This document shows positions 39,934-46,477 of a stretch of 46,477 nt of DNA, in pieces. Location of the stretch: contig DAIOVG010000005.1 in the NCBI GenBank assembly GCA_036759125.1, forward strand, positions 1 through 46,477. The letters are read 5' to 3'. Every line of letters starts with the position of its first letter. The first letter of the stretch is position 1. The notes under the pieces are model-generated. The model searched no databases, had not been told where the DNA came from, and saw nothing but the letters and a program-made list of their open reading frames with translations. Made by a program: the position numbers and the translations under genes. The DNA is from CAXXOK01 sp036759125 (GTDB lineage: Bacteria; Bacillota; Clostridia; Christensenellales; Aristaeellaceae).

Positions 39934-40403
39934 GCGCGCACCTCCTCCATTTCCGGCGTATCCCAAAAGAGCAGCCGACCCCTGTGCAGCCGGGATTTCA
40001 GCGTTCCCTGCGGCAGCTTCAGCATCCGCGCGCACTCTTCCACGGAATAGCCTTCCACATAGAAAAGCACCATCGGCAAACGATATTTCTCGTCAAGGGA
40101 GGTGAATAGTTGATAGAGATCGGGGCTGGCGTCGATAGCCACTTCCCGCTCGGGCAGGGTATCGGAGAGCGTTTCGCGTTTGCGGCGACGAAGCAGGGTA
40201 TAGCACTCGTTGATCAGGATGCGGATGACCCATGCGCGCAAAGCGCTTTCATCCCTGAGCTTTCCCTGTTTTCGCCACGCCTTTTCAATCGCTCCCTGAA
40301 CCGCGTCTTCCCGGTCGCACAGCTGCGGCAGAATGGTGGTGGATACGCGGTACAGCGTATCCTGCATGGCCACAATGCGCTGGGCAAACTCCTCTTGCGT
40401 CAT
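39930..40403 (-). CDS. ECF-type RNA polymerase sigma factor
   Basis: A 157-residue group-IV sigma factor. Region 2: CDREDAVQGAIEKAWRKQGKLRDESALRAWVIRILINECYTLLR. Region 4: LPMVLFYVEGYSVEECARMLKLPQGTLKSRLHRGR, with the helix-turn-helix that reads the -35. GGAGGAA precedes the ATG. It is coupled to the anti-sigma gene by a 4-bp overlap. Its own promoter class is not evident in the 60 bases upstream. Confidence 0.93.
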   Translation of the reverse strand: MTQEEFAQRIVAMQDTLYRVSTTILPQLCDREDAVQGAIEKAWRKQGKLRDESALRAWVIRILINECYTLLRRRKRETLSDTLPEREVAIDASPDLYQLFTSLDEKYRLPMVLFYVEGYSVEECARMLKLPQGTLKSRLHRGRLLFWDTPEMEEVRA

Positions 40404-40439
40404 AGCGTTCCTCCGAAGGTGCTCTGGTTGACAGTAAAA

Positions 40440-41480
40440 TCGATTCTACGCTTTATAGATGGATGAGGGATATAAGAGGTTGCGCTACGATCAAATATCG
40501 CAAGAATCGTAGCACGAAAAAATTATCAAATCAATCAGATAAAATCATTACATCAATGTTTATCCCAAGCATTCTTTGATAGAGATAATATATTCAAATA
40601 ATAAAGAGTATTCAACCATCAAAACCATAAAAAACAATATATGTAAAGAAGAAAATAGTATCTTACTTAATTGGCCGGCCACAGAAATGCCTGATGAAGT
40701 TCAACTACATAAAAAATATGATGTGCGTACTGAGATATATTTTATTGGGACACTATTTAGGCATCTGACAAAAGATAATCCCACCGCTTTTAGATATCAA
40801 CATATTCTTGACAAGATGACAAAAATCAGTCCATCAATTAGGTATAGCTCTTTCACCGAAATCATTAATGATATTTCTGCTGGAGTCTTAGGGGAGATTG
40901 ACTTTTCAGATGATCAGAAGATAGTTTATCGACGTTTTGCAGAAGCATTGTGTAAACATATAGATCATTTTGGAGCAAAATATACTCCTATGAAAGACCT
41001 ACAAGTAACGCTCCAAATGCTTGCTGAACTAATTAGGCGATCTTCACTTGAAGAGTTCATTCAAGATAACGGAATCTTAATTGCATGCTTTGTGAACCAA
41101 GCCGTTACTTATTATCAAAAACAAGATATCCCTGTACAATTAGTCATAGATTTTTACGAATTAGTCACAAGTCTCTCAATAGCCAAACAGAAAATTCTTA
41201 TTGACAACATTGATATAAGGCTTTCAACTATAAAAGTTGAGGCCAGAGATGATGAGTTGCCATTTTGAATTATATCACTCAATACAGTTTTTGAAAAAAC
41301 AATGATTTTGGACATATGAAGCATATAGTGAAAAGAATTTTTCTTATATTTGTAAATGTAGATATGTGGGAGCCAAGGAAAAAATGTGAATACAAATCCA
41401 CTGTAATAGAGCGTTACATCGAGAGTTCGCGAACACAAGATGGCAGAAATATAGTGCGGTAGTGTGCAGTGGATTTTGTC
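40440..41480. other. AT-rich islet
   Basis: About 1 kb whose base composition drops to roughly one third G+C by eye, against mid-50s on both sides. It carries one open frame (40576-41268). The flanks (40440-40575, 41269-41480) hold no other gene I can support. I see no terminal inverted repeats, integrase, or direct repeats at its edges. Acquisition from a low-GC donor is inferred. Confidence 0.65.
40576..41268 (+). CDS. Protein-kinase C-lobe-like fragment, AT-rich
   Basis: A 230-residue frame from a TTG at 40576; no RBS is convincing. Residues about 35-100 resemble the end of a Ser/Thr kinase domain: PDEVQLHKKYDVRTEIYFIG (compare the kinase APE-DIYSLG block), then YQHILDKMTKISPSIRYSSF (compare the late-helix RYxSxxEI block). 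The catalytic HRD and DFG motifs and the N-lobe are absent, and the frame is closed by a stop about 35 bases upstream of the TTG. The second half is helical, with no match I know. It is probably a 5'-truncated gene in a transferred segment. Confidence 0.5.
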   Translation: MIEIIYSNNKEYSTIKTIKNNICKEENSILLNWPATEMPDEVQLHKKYDVRTEIYFIGTLFRHLTKDNPTAFRYQHILDKMTKISPSIRYSSFTEIINDISAGVLGEIDFSDDQKIVYRRFAEALCKHIDHFGAKYTPMKDLQVTLQMLAELIRRSSLEEFIQDNGILIACFVNQAVTYYQKQDIPVQLVIDFYELVTSLSIAKQKILIDNIDIRLSTIKVEARDDELPF

Positions 41481-41489
41481 AGATTTTGC

Positions 41490-42515
41490 CTATAAGGTTC
41501 TGAACTTCTTCAATGCCAACGTATTGATCAACATCAGCAGCGCGCCGAAGGCAAGGAGGGCCAGGGCTTGCAGCCAGATGCCGGAGAAGCCCGCGCCTTC
41601 GATCATCACACGGCGGATGGCCTCGGCGGAGTAGTACACCGGGGTGATGTAGGCGACGTTGCCAAGACCAAGCGGGATGGTATCCAGCGGAATCAAGCCG
41701 CAGAAAAACACCTGGGGCACGACCAGCACCGGGATCATCTGCGCGACCTGCATTTCCGACGCCGCGACGATGGACGCCATCGCGCCAAACAGCACCGCGA
41801 CCAAAGCGTTTAGAAGCATCACCGCAAAGATCAGCCCCACATTGCCCGCGCAGGGCATACCCAGCACAAAAAGCACATAGGCAACCACCAGCACGGACTG
41901 GATGACCGCAAAAACGCCGTATCCCATGGTATACCCGGCCATCACCTGCCAGCGCCTGACAGGCGTCATCAAAAGCCTTTCCAGCGTGCCGCCCGTGCGC
42001 TCGCGCACCAGGGTCATGCCGGAGATGACAAACACGAAAAAGAACGATAAAAACGACAGGAACACAAACCCCAGCGACTGGAAGGTAGACGCTCCGTCGT
42101 TATACACCACGTGCGATTTGACGGCAATCATCTGCTGCGAAAGCGACGATAAAGCGCTTTGCAGGGCCTTGATCGCCTGCGCGGATTTGACCGATGGCTC
42201 CAGAATATAGGTATCGATCTGCATGCCGGACTTGGTTACGACCATATCGATGGTCTTGTCGTCCATCAAAAGCTGTTCTTCGCTGTCGTACGGTATCGCC
42301 GCGAGGTCGACAAGGCGCACGTCCTCACCCTCCAGCACTGTAATCACCTGCGCCGGAAGAGCGCTTTTTTGCAGGGCGATGGTGGGCACATAGCTGGTAT
42401 CGCTGAGCAGGAAAAAGATCAGTGTGAACATCAGAAGCGGCGCGAACAGAATGAGCGCGAGCGTGCGCCTGTCGCCCCGCATCTGGCGGATGACCCGCAT
42501 GGCAATTCCTTTCAT
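41490..42515 (-). CDS. ABC-2 type exporter permease
   Basis: A 341-residue membrane protein of the YhgE/DrrB type: one N-terminal helix (LALILFAPLLMFTLIFFLL), an external loop of about 140 residues, then five helices. The ABC-2 signature region SGMTLVRERTGGTLERLLMTPVRRWQ is clear. Start at ATG 42515, two bases after the ATPase stop. It forms an exporter with that ATPase; substrate unknown, often a drug or lipid. Confidence 0.92.
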   Translation of the reverse strand: MKGIAMRVIRQMRGDRRTLALILFAPLLMFTLIFFLLSDTSYVPTIALQKSALPAQVITVLEGEDVRLVDLAAIPYDSEEQLLMDDKTIDMVVTKSGMQIDTYILEPSVKSAQAIKALQSALSSLSQQMIAVKSHVVYNDGASTFQSLGFVFLSFLSFFFVFVISGMTLVRERTGGTLERLLMTPVRRWQVMAGYTMGYGVFAVIQSVLVVAYVLFVLGMPCAGNVGLIFAVMLLNALVAVLFGAMASIVAASEMQVAQMIPVLVVPQVFFCGLIPLDTIPLGLGNVAYITPVYYSAEAIRRVMIEGAGFSGIWLQALALLAFGALLMLINTLALKKFRTL

Positions 42516-42516
42516 G

Positions 42517-43236
42517 TTACCGCACCGCCCTTTCCGCCGCTTTGAAAAACAGCTCTTCAATGTGTCCTGTAGCCGTAGACTTGAGCAGGGCTTCCACCGC
42601 GTCGAAATAGATCAGCTTCCCGCCGTATACAAGCGCCGCCGTATCGCACTCGGTGACCTCGTCCATCACATGGGTGGAAATGATCATCGTGATTCCCTGC
42701 TCCCGCAGCGCATGAAAACGATCCCATATCGTGCGCTTGAGCACGGGATCAATCCCCACGGTCGGCTCGTCCAGCAGCAAAAGCCTTGGCTCGTTTAACA
42801 GCGCCGTGGCCAGCGACAGGCGTTTTTTCATGCCGCCGGAATAGTTGCGCACGAGCTTTTTTCTGTCTTCAAACAGATCCACAAGCTTCAGAACGTCCTG
42901 AATCCGTTCTGCTCTGCGCGCTTTGTCCATCCCAAAAAGCGAGCCGTAGAATTTCAGGTTATCCTCGCCCGTCAGGTCATCGTACAGGGCATCGTTCTGC
43001 GGCATATAGCCGATGTTTCGGAGCACACGCAAATCGGGCACCTCGCGCCCGTCGGCGGTAATGCTGCCGGTATCGGCGGGTATCGCGCCCAGAATCAGGC
43101 GGATCAGGGTTGTTTTCCCCGCCCCGGACGGCCCCAGCAGGCACAGGATGCTCCCGCCCGCGGTCTCAAACGAGATCCCGTTTAGGACCGCCTTCCCCGA
43201 AAACTCCTTGGATAGATTGTCTACGGTGATTTTCAT
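42517..43236 (-). CDS. ABC exporter ATP-binding protein
   Basis: A 239-residue ATPase. Walker A is GPSGAGKT (35-42), Q-loop YMPQNDALY, signature YSGGMKKR, Walker B LLLLDEPTVGIDP and switch STHVMDEV. Start at ATG 43236 with GGAG upstream. It sits four bases after the TetR gene and two before the permease gene, so the three form one operon. Confidence 0.94.
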   Translation of the reverse strand: MKITVDNLSKEFSGKAVLNGISFETAGGSILCLLGPSGAGKTTLIRLILGAIPADTGSITADGREVPDLRVLRNIGYMPQNDALYDDLTGEDNLKFYGSLFGMDKARRAERIQDVLKLVDLFEDRKKLVRNYSGGMKKRLSLATALLNEPRLLLLDEPTVGIDPVLKRTIWDRFHALREQGITMIISTHVMDEVTECDTAALVYGGKLIYFDAVEALLKSTATGHIEELFFKAAERAVR

Positions 43237-43240
43237 ACGT

Positions 43241-43813
43241 CTATTTCTCCGTCGTTTTGATTTTTTCAATATACGCGTCGGCGATGATCTCTGCGTGCGT
43301 GTTCACATAGGCGTCCTCATCCTCGGCGCTGTGGAACAGGCAGAAAGCGATGCTTGAACCTATCAGCGAATTGCCCAGCCATTCCGTGCAGCTTTCCAGT
43401 ACCGCATCCGGCGCGCTCGCATAATGCCCCGCAAGCGTTTGGATATTTTGCAGCGCCTTTCCACGGATTTCCAAAAGCACAACCCGGATATCCTCGTACT
43501 TCTTCGCTTCGAAGATCAGCATGCGAAACAGCGCGTTGAAGCGGATAAAGTTCCGAAGCAGGGTTTGACACAGCCCCAGCATGTCCTGGCGGTAGTCGCC
43601 TGTTTTCACGTTGGGAATCTCCATCAGGCCGAAATTGCCGGCCAGGTAGGATGCCACCTTCAAAAACAGCGATTTTTTATCGCCAAAGGTGCGGAACAGC
43701 GTAACCTCGGCAACGCCCGCCTCCGCCGCGATGGATTTCGTCGTCGCGGCCATGAAGCCGTGCGTTTCAAACTGCCGGAGCGCGGCCAGGATGATTCTCT
43801 CCTCCGTTTCCAT
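43241..43813 (-). CDS. TetR/AcrR-family repressor
   Basis: A 190-residue regulator. The N-terminal helix-turn-helix is ILAALRQFETHGFMAATTKSIAAEAGVAEVTLFRTFGDKKSLF. The C-terminal ligand domain is not recognisable. Start at ATG 43813 with AGGAGG seven bases upstream. It heads the exporter operon and probably represses it through the dyad at 43834-43849. Confidence 0.94.
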   Translation of the reverse strand: METEERIILAALRQFETHGFMAATTKSIAAEAGVAEVTLFRTFGDKKSLFLKVASYLAGNFGLMEIPNVKTGDYRQDMLGLCQTLLRNFIRFNALFRMLIFEAKKYEDIRVVLLEIRGKALQNIQTLAGHYASAPDAVLESCTEWLGNSLIGSSIAFCLFHSAEDEDAYVNTHAEIIADAYIEKIKTTEK

Positions 43814-43833
43814 CCAGCATCCTCCTTTCAAAT

Positions 43834-43849
43834 GTTAGTAACCACTTAC
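43834..43849. promoter_or_regulatory. Candidate TetR-family operator
   Basis: GTTAGT-AACC-ACTTAC, a dyad of form GTNAGT-N4-ACTNAC, lying over the predicted transcription start (about 43847) of the tetR-ABC operon. Confidence 0.6.
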
Positions 43850-43853
43850 TTAC

Positions 43854-43882
43854 ATTCTAAACACAGTATGCTTCGCTGTCAA
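43854..43882 (-). promoter_or_regulatory. Sigma-A promoter of the tetR-ABC operon
   Basis: Minus strand: TTGACA (43882-43877), 17-base spacer, TAGAAT (43859-43854). Confidence 0.8.
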
Positions 43883-43920
43883 TAGCTGCCGCGACGATAT
43901 TTCCTACAAATGGAAACTCC

Positions 43921-43949
43921 TTGCATTCCCGGGCGGAATGCGATACAAT
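43921..43949 (+). promoter_or_regulatory. Sigma-A promoter of the EAL protein gene
   Basis: TTGCAT (43921-43926), 17-base spacer, TACAAT (43944-43949), giving a leader of about 90 bases. Confidence 0.7.
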
Positions 43950-44048
43950 CAATACCAGAAAACAATGTATCCATGATTCGTGTATGCAAGCCAAACATGC
44001 GTAGACCGTCGTTTTTTTCGCATTCATGCTACAACAGGAGTTCTTTTC

Positions 44049-45935
44049 ATGAATTTCATGCAAACGGTAGCCAGTGAGAAAAAAGCGCTTAGACAAGCGT
44101 TTATTCGTTTTTTGCCGATTCCCATTGTACTGGTTATCCTGTGCTCGCTGTTGATCAGCTACGATTATTTCACCACCCGGCGCCATATGCTCGTTCATGA
44201 GCAGCAAGACTATATTGTGGAAGCCATGATAGACTACCGCGATACTATATCCGCTATGACCTCAATTATGCGGACGATCGAGACTGACTATCTTTCGCTG
44301 ACCGCCAAGGATGCCGCACAGGAGGACTTCGTATCGCTGTTCATGGACAACATGATTCTGTATCCATATATTGACAAGCTGAGAATCCTGGACATTAACG
44401 GAATGGAAATTCTGCGGCTGAACCATGATGACGGAACGCCGTATGTAGTCTCCAAGGAGAATCTCCAAAACAAATCAGAACGTTACTTTTATGATGAGGC
44501 GAAAGTTCTGGGCAGGCATCAATATTTGTTTTCCGCGCTGGACTTGAACATGGATAACGGGATTATCGAGATCAATCCGGTGACGGGGCTGCCCAAGCCC
44601 ACGCTGCGCATCACCACGCCGATTGACATCAATGAGCAGCGTTTCGGGTATCTGGTGGTGAACTTCCTGATGCGCGATACGCTGGATAAAATCCGCAATT
44701 TTATCAACACACCGGGCTGCACGATGCTGATGTTTGATGAGTTTGGGTACCTGTACAACGATGCGGACGACAGCAACAATTTCGGCTTTTGCTACAGCGA
44801 GGGTTTTGTACAGTACGGCCGGACGATTCTGGACATCTTCCCGGAGATGGATCTGACGCAACGGTCCGGATGGTTCCTCTCCGAGAACAAGCTTTGTTCC
44901 TATACCATGTTTCCCAACATTTATGACAGAAGCAAGGACTATTTCCTGGCCGAAATAGCGGCAAAGGAAGTAGGCTTTCTGTTATGCTACGACAGCCAGT
45001 CGCCCTATCAGAACTACCTGTGGTTCAGCTATTTTTATCATCTGGTCGCGTCCTGGAAAACGCAGGTTCTGGTATGGGCAGGCATCGTCCTTCTGTATAT
45101 TCTGGTGCAGCGGCTCCTGTTCGTGTTCGACAGGACACGGTTTACCAATTTGTTTGCAGATAACCGCTACGCCAAATCCACCCTGCGGCAGGCGATCCGC
45201 AACCACGAGTTTGTCAACTACTATCAGCCGATCATCAACATTCAGGATGGCACGATGCTTGGCATCGAAGCGCTGTCCCGCTGGAAGACCGGCGGAGAGG
45301 TGCTGCCGCCATCAGAATTCATCGACGAGGTTCTTCATTATCAACTGGGGCAAATGCTGGATGAAAACGTATTCCTAAACGTACGTGAGGATCGCAAGCG
45401 GATGGAAGCCATGCCCTGCTTTACGGATACCTTCATATCCATCAACTGCTGCCAGCAAACCTTTGACAGCCTGATCAAGGAACCCCCCACCACCATCATC
45501 AGCCTGATAGAGGACGAGAAAAAATACATCGTGCTGGAGCTTCTGGAGGATATCGTATTCAACAAGCAAACCCAGGAGCGCATCCGCGACCTGTACAAGC
45601 ACAACATCATCTTCGCGATTGATGATTTCGGCACAGGCAATTCCAACATCGCCTTCATCCGCAGCTTTGAAAACCTGAAGGTGAAAATCGACCGCACCTT
45701 TGTGCCGGTGGATACCAACAACAAGAAGGAACGTGTGATTATCGAGGCCTTTGTGAAAATGTTCATTGATCAGGGCTTGAAAATGATCGTCGAAGGGGTG
45801 GAGACGCTGGAACAGATCCGCTACCTGAAAACGCTCGGTATTCAGGGCGTGCAGGGCTTCTACTTCTCCCAGCCCATGACCATTGACGAGCTGATCGACT
45901 TCATGGACAAGAGGGACTACCTGAATAAGCTGTAG
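44049..45935 (+). CDS. Membrane sensor c-di-GMP phosphodiesterase (EAL domain)
   Basis: A 628-residue protein. Membrane helices at about 20-38 and 335-360 bracket an external Cache-like sensor (LRILDINGMEILRLNHDDG, then PVTGLPKPTLRITTPI). The C-terminal EAL domain has GIEALSRW near 405, SINCC, LELLEDIV, AIDDFGTGNS, KIDRTFV, IVEGVET and QGFYFSQP, so the metal- and substrate-binding residues look intact and it should hydrolyse c-di-GMP. The second motif reads INCC in place of the usual VNLS/NVS. There is no GGDEF domain. ATG 44049 has AGGAG nine bases upstream; a strong terminator follows. Confidence 0.92.
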   Translation: MNFMQTVASEKKALRQAFIRFLPIPIVLVILCSLLISYDYFTTRRHMLVHEQQDYIVEAMIDYRDTISAMTSIMRTIETDYLSLTAKDAAQEDFVSLFMDNMILYPYIDKLRILDINGMEILRLNHDDGTPYVVSKENLQNKSERYFYDEAKVLGRHQYLFSALDLNMDNGIIEINPVTGLPKPTLRITTPIDINEQRFGYLVVNFLMRDTLDKIRNFINTPGCTMLMFDEFGYLYNDADDSNNFGFCYSEGFVQYGRTILDIFPEMDLTQRSGWFLSENKLCSYTMFPNIYDRSKDYFLAEIAAKEVGFLLCYDSQSPYQNYLWFSYFYHLVASWKTQVLVWAGIVLLYILVQRLLFVFDRTRFTNLFADNRYAKSTLRQAIRNHEFVNYYQPIINIQDGTMLGIEALSRWKTGGEVLPPSEFIDEVLHYQLGQMLDENVFLNVREDRKRMEAMPCFTDTFISINCCQQTFDSLIKEPPTTIISLIEDEKKYIVLELLEDIVFNKQTQERIRDLYKHNIIFAIDDFGTGNSNIAFIRSFENLKVKIDRTFVPVDTNNKKERVIIEAFVKMFIDQGLKMIVEGVETLEQIRYLKTLGIQGVQGFYFSQPMTIDELIDFMDKRDYLNKL

Positions 45936-45943
45936 AAACCGCA

Positions 45944-45982
45944 AAACAAAAGGCGTACAGATGCACTGTACGCCTTTTGTTT
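45944..45982. terminator. Bidirectional terminator after the EAL gene
   Basis: A perfect 17-bp stem (45944-45960 with 45966-45982) with ATGCA loop; T-rich on both exits, between convergent genes. Confidence 0.93.
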
Positions 45983-46025
45983 ATCTTCGTTCAGCCTCAG
46001 CCTTCCTGGACATCCACGTAGCGCA

Positions 46026-46477
46026 TTAGTAGGCGATCATCGGAATCGTTACCGGTGGATCGCTCATGGGTTTTGCCTCGCCGAATTTCACGGCATAGAG
46101 CCGCCTGCCGGTATCGCGCGCAGCTTGCATCATGGTTTCATTGGGCAAAGAGCAGATATCAAACAGACCGATGTTGTAATTTTCACCATCGAACCTGCCC
46201 AACGCGAACTGATCGTAGCATTGAAACCAATGGCAGCCGACCCCATTGGGATGGGCTGCGGCGCGTTCGGTGTAATAGCGGTAAGCCTTTCCGCGCTCCG
46301 TTTGGCTGGCAACGGCCTCCAGCCCTGTGGCAGTCTGCCCCAGGTCCAGCGCGCCAAAGTGGTATTCGCCGATCATGATGGGGAGATCGACCCCGAGACT
46401 GACGACCTGATTGAGCATTTCCGTCGGGTCCACCGCATAGCAGTTGATGGAAAACACGTCGAAATACTGCCAGCCCG
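46026..46477 (-). CDS. Agarase-like glycoside hydrolase, C-terminal part (5' end outside window)
   Basis: The last 149 codons of a gene that enters from the right edge. GEYHFGALDLG (likely catalytic Glu at the end of a barrel strand), GVGCHWFQCYDQFALGRFDGENYNIGLFDI and the ending PMIAY match the C-terminal part of beta-agarase/GH50-type clan A hydrolases and relatives. The N-terminal portion and any signal peptide are not visible, so neither family nor substrate is certain. Confidence 0.75.
   Translation of the reverse strand, partial: GWQYFDVFSINCYAVDPTEMLNQVVSLGVDLPIMIGEYHFGALDLGQTATGLEAVASQTERGKAYRYYTERAAAHPNGVGCHWFQCYDQFALGRFDGENYNIGLFDICSLPNETMMQAARDTGRRLYAVKFGEAKPMSDPPVTIPMIAY

Noticed and set aside
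41318..41464. Small plus-strand frame of about 48 codons in the AT-rich islet
   Set aside because: No RBS, no domain, and chance frames of this size are common in AT-rich DNA.

Overview
The window reads as a chromosome segment of a GC-rich, Gram-positive (monoderm) anaerobe, most likely class Clostridia (Bacillota). Support: a CIRCE/HrcA operator, the pgsA-cinA-recA gene order, a DUF4364 protein, a BlaI/BlaR1-type pair, RecD2 without visible RecBC, many lipoprotein and signal-peptide genes, and strong GGAGG-type ribosome binding sites with frequent TTG starts. The order is not placed with confidence. No phage, transposase, CRISPR array or rRNA gene is seen.

Layout. 1-5.4 kb: a window-truncated secreted phosphodiester-glycosidase-like protein, then divergently a heliorhodopsin, a DUF1858 CxxC protein, a ferritin-like diiron protein, a toroid-fold protein, an ECF transporter S component, SecG and a GNAT. 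5.5-13.3 kb (all minus): htpG behind a CIRCE element, a candidate structured RNA (7649-7809) at the 3' end of tdk, a DUF4364 protein, an HPr-like protein without the phosphorylatable histidine, a flavodoxin-ferredoxin fusion, and the overlapping recD2-comFC pair. 13.6-17 kb: a peptidoglycan-binding protein, an orphan gene, a solitary dnaA with an altered DNA-recognition motif, and a decayed secreted-protein gene. 17.1-22 kb (minus): rimO-pgsA-cinA-recA as one overlapping operon and lspA-rluD-like as another. 22-30.4 kb: an FAD oxidoreductase and HAD hydrolase; apgM with a membrane-anchored partner; murG-glmM with a secreted protein; a second RluA-family synthase.

30.4-34.1 kb is a BlaI-BlaR1-type operon ending in an SH3-domain exported protein, with two matched operators over its promoter. 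Back to back with it runs a tRNA-Arg/His/Gln operon, followed by about 0.6 kb of modular repeats and then superoxide dismutase. 35.8-40.4 kb holds a membrane protein with a small Cro/CI regulator, a frameshifted lipoprotein gene, and an ECF sigma factor with its likely membrane-bound anti-sigma protein. An AT-rich islet (about 40.44-41.48 kb) carries a kinase-C-lobe-like fragment. Then come a TetR-regulated ABC-2 exporter, a sensor-EAL c-di-GMP phosphodiesterase, and a partial agarase-like glycoside hydrolase at the window edge.

Most genes are housekeeping: cell-wall synthesis, DNA repair and replication, secretion, and tRNA and rRNA modification. The least ordinary items are the heliorhodopsin beside redox and diiron genes, the candidate RNA at 7649-7809, a three-site DnaA-box cluster far from dnaA, the altered DnaA recognition motif, and the covarying repeats after the tRNA operon.
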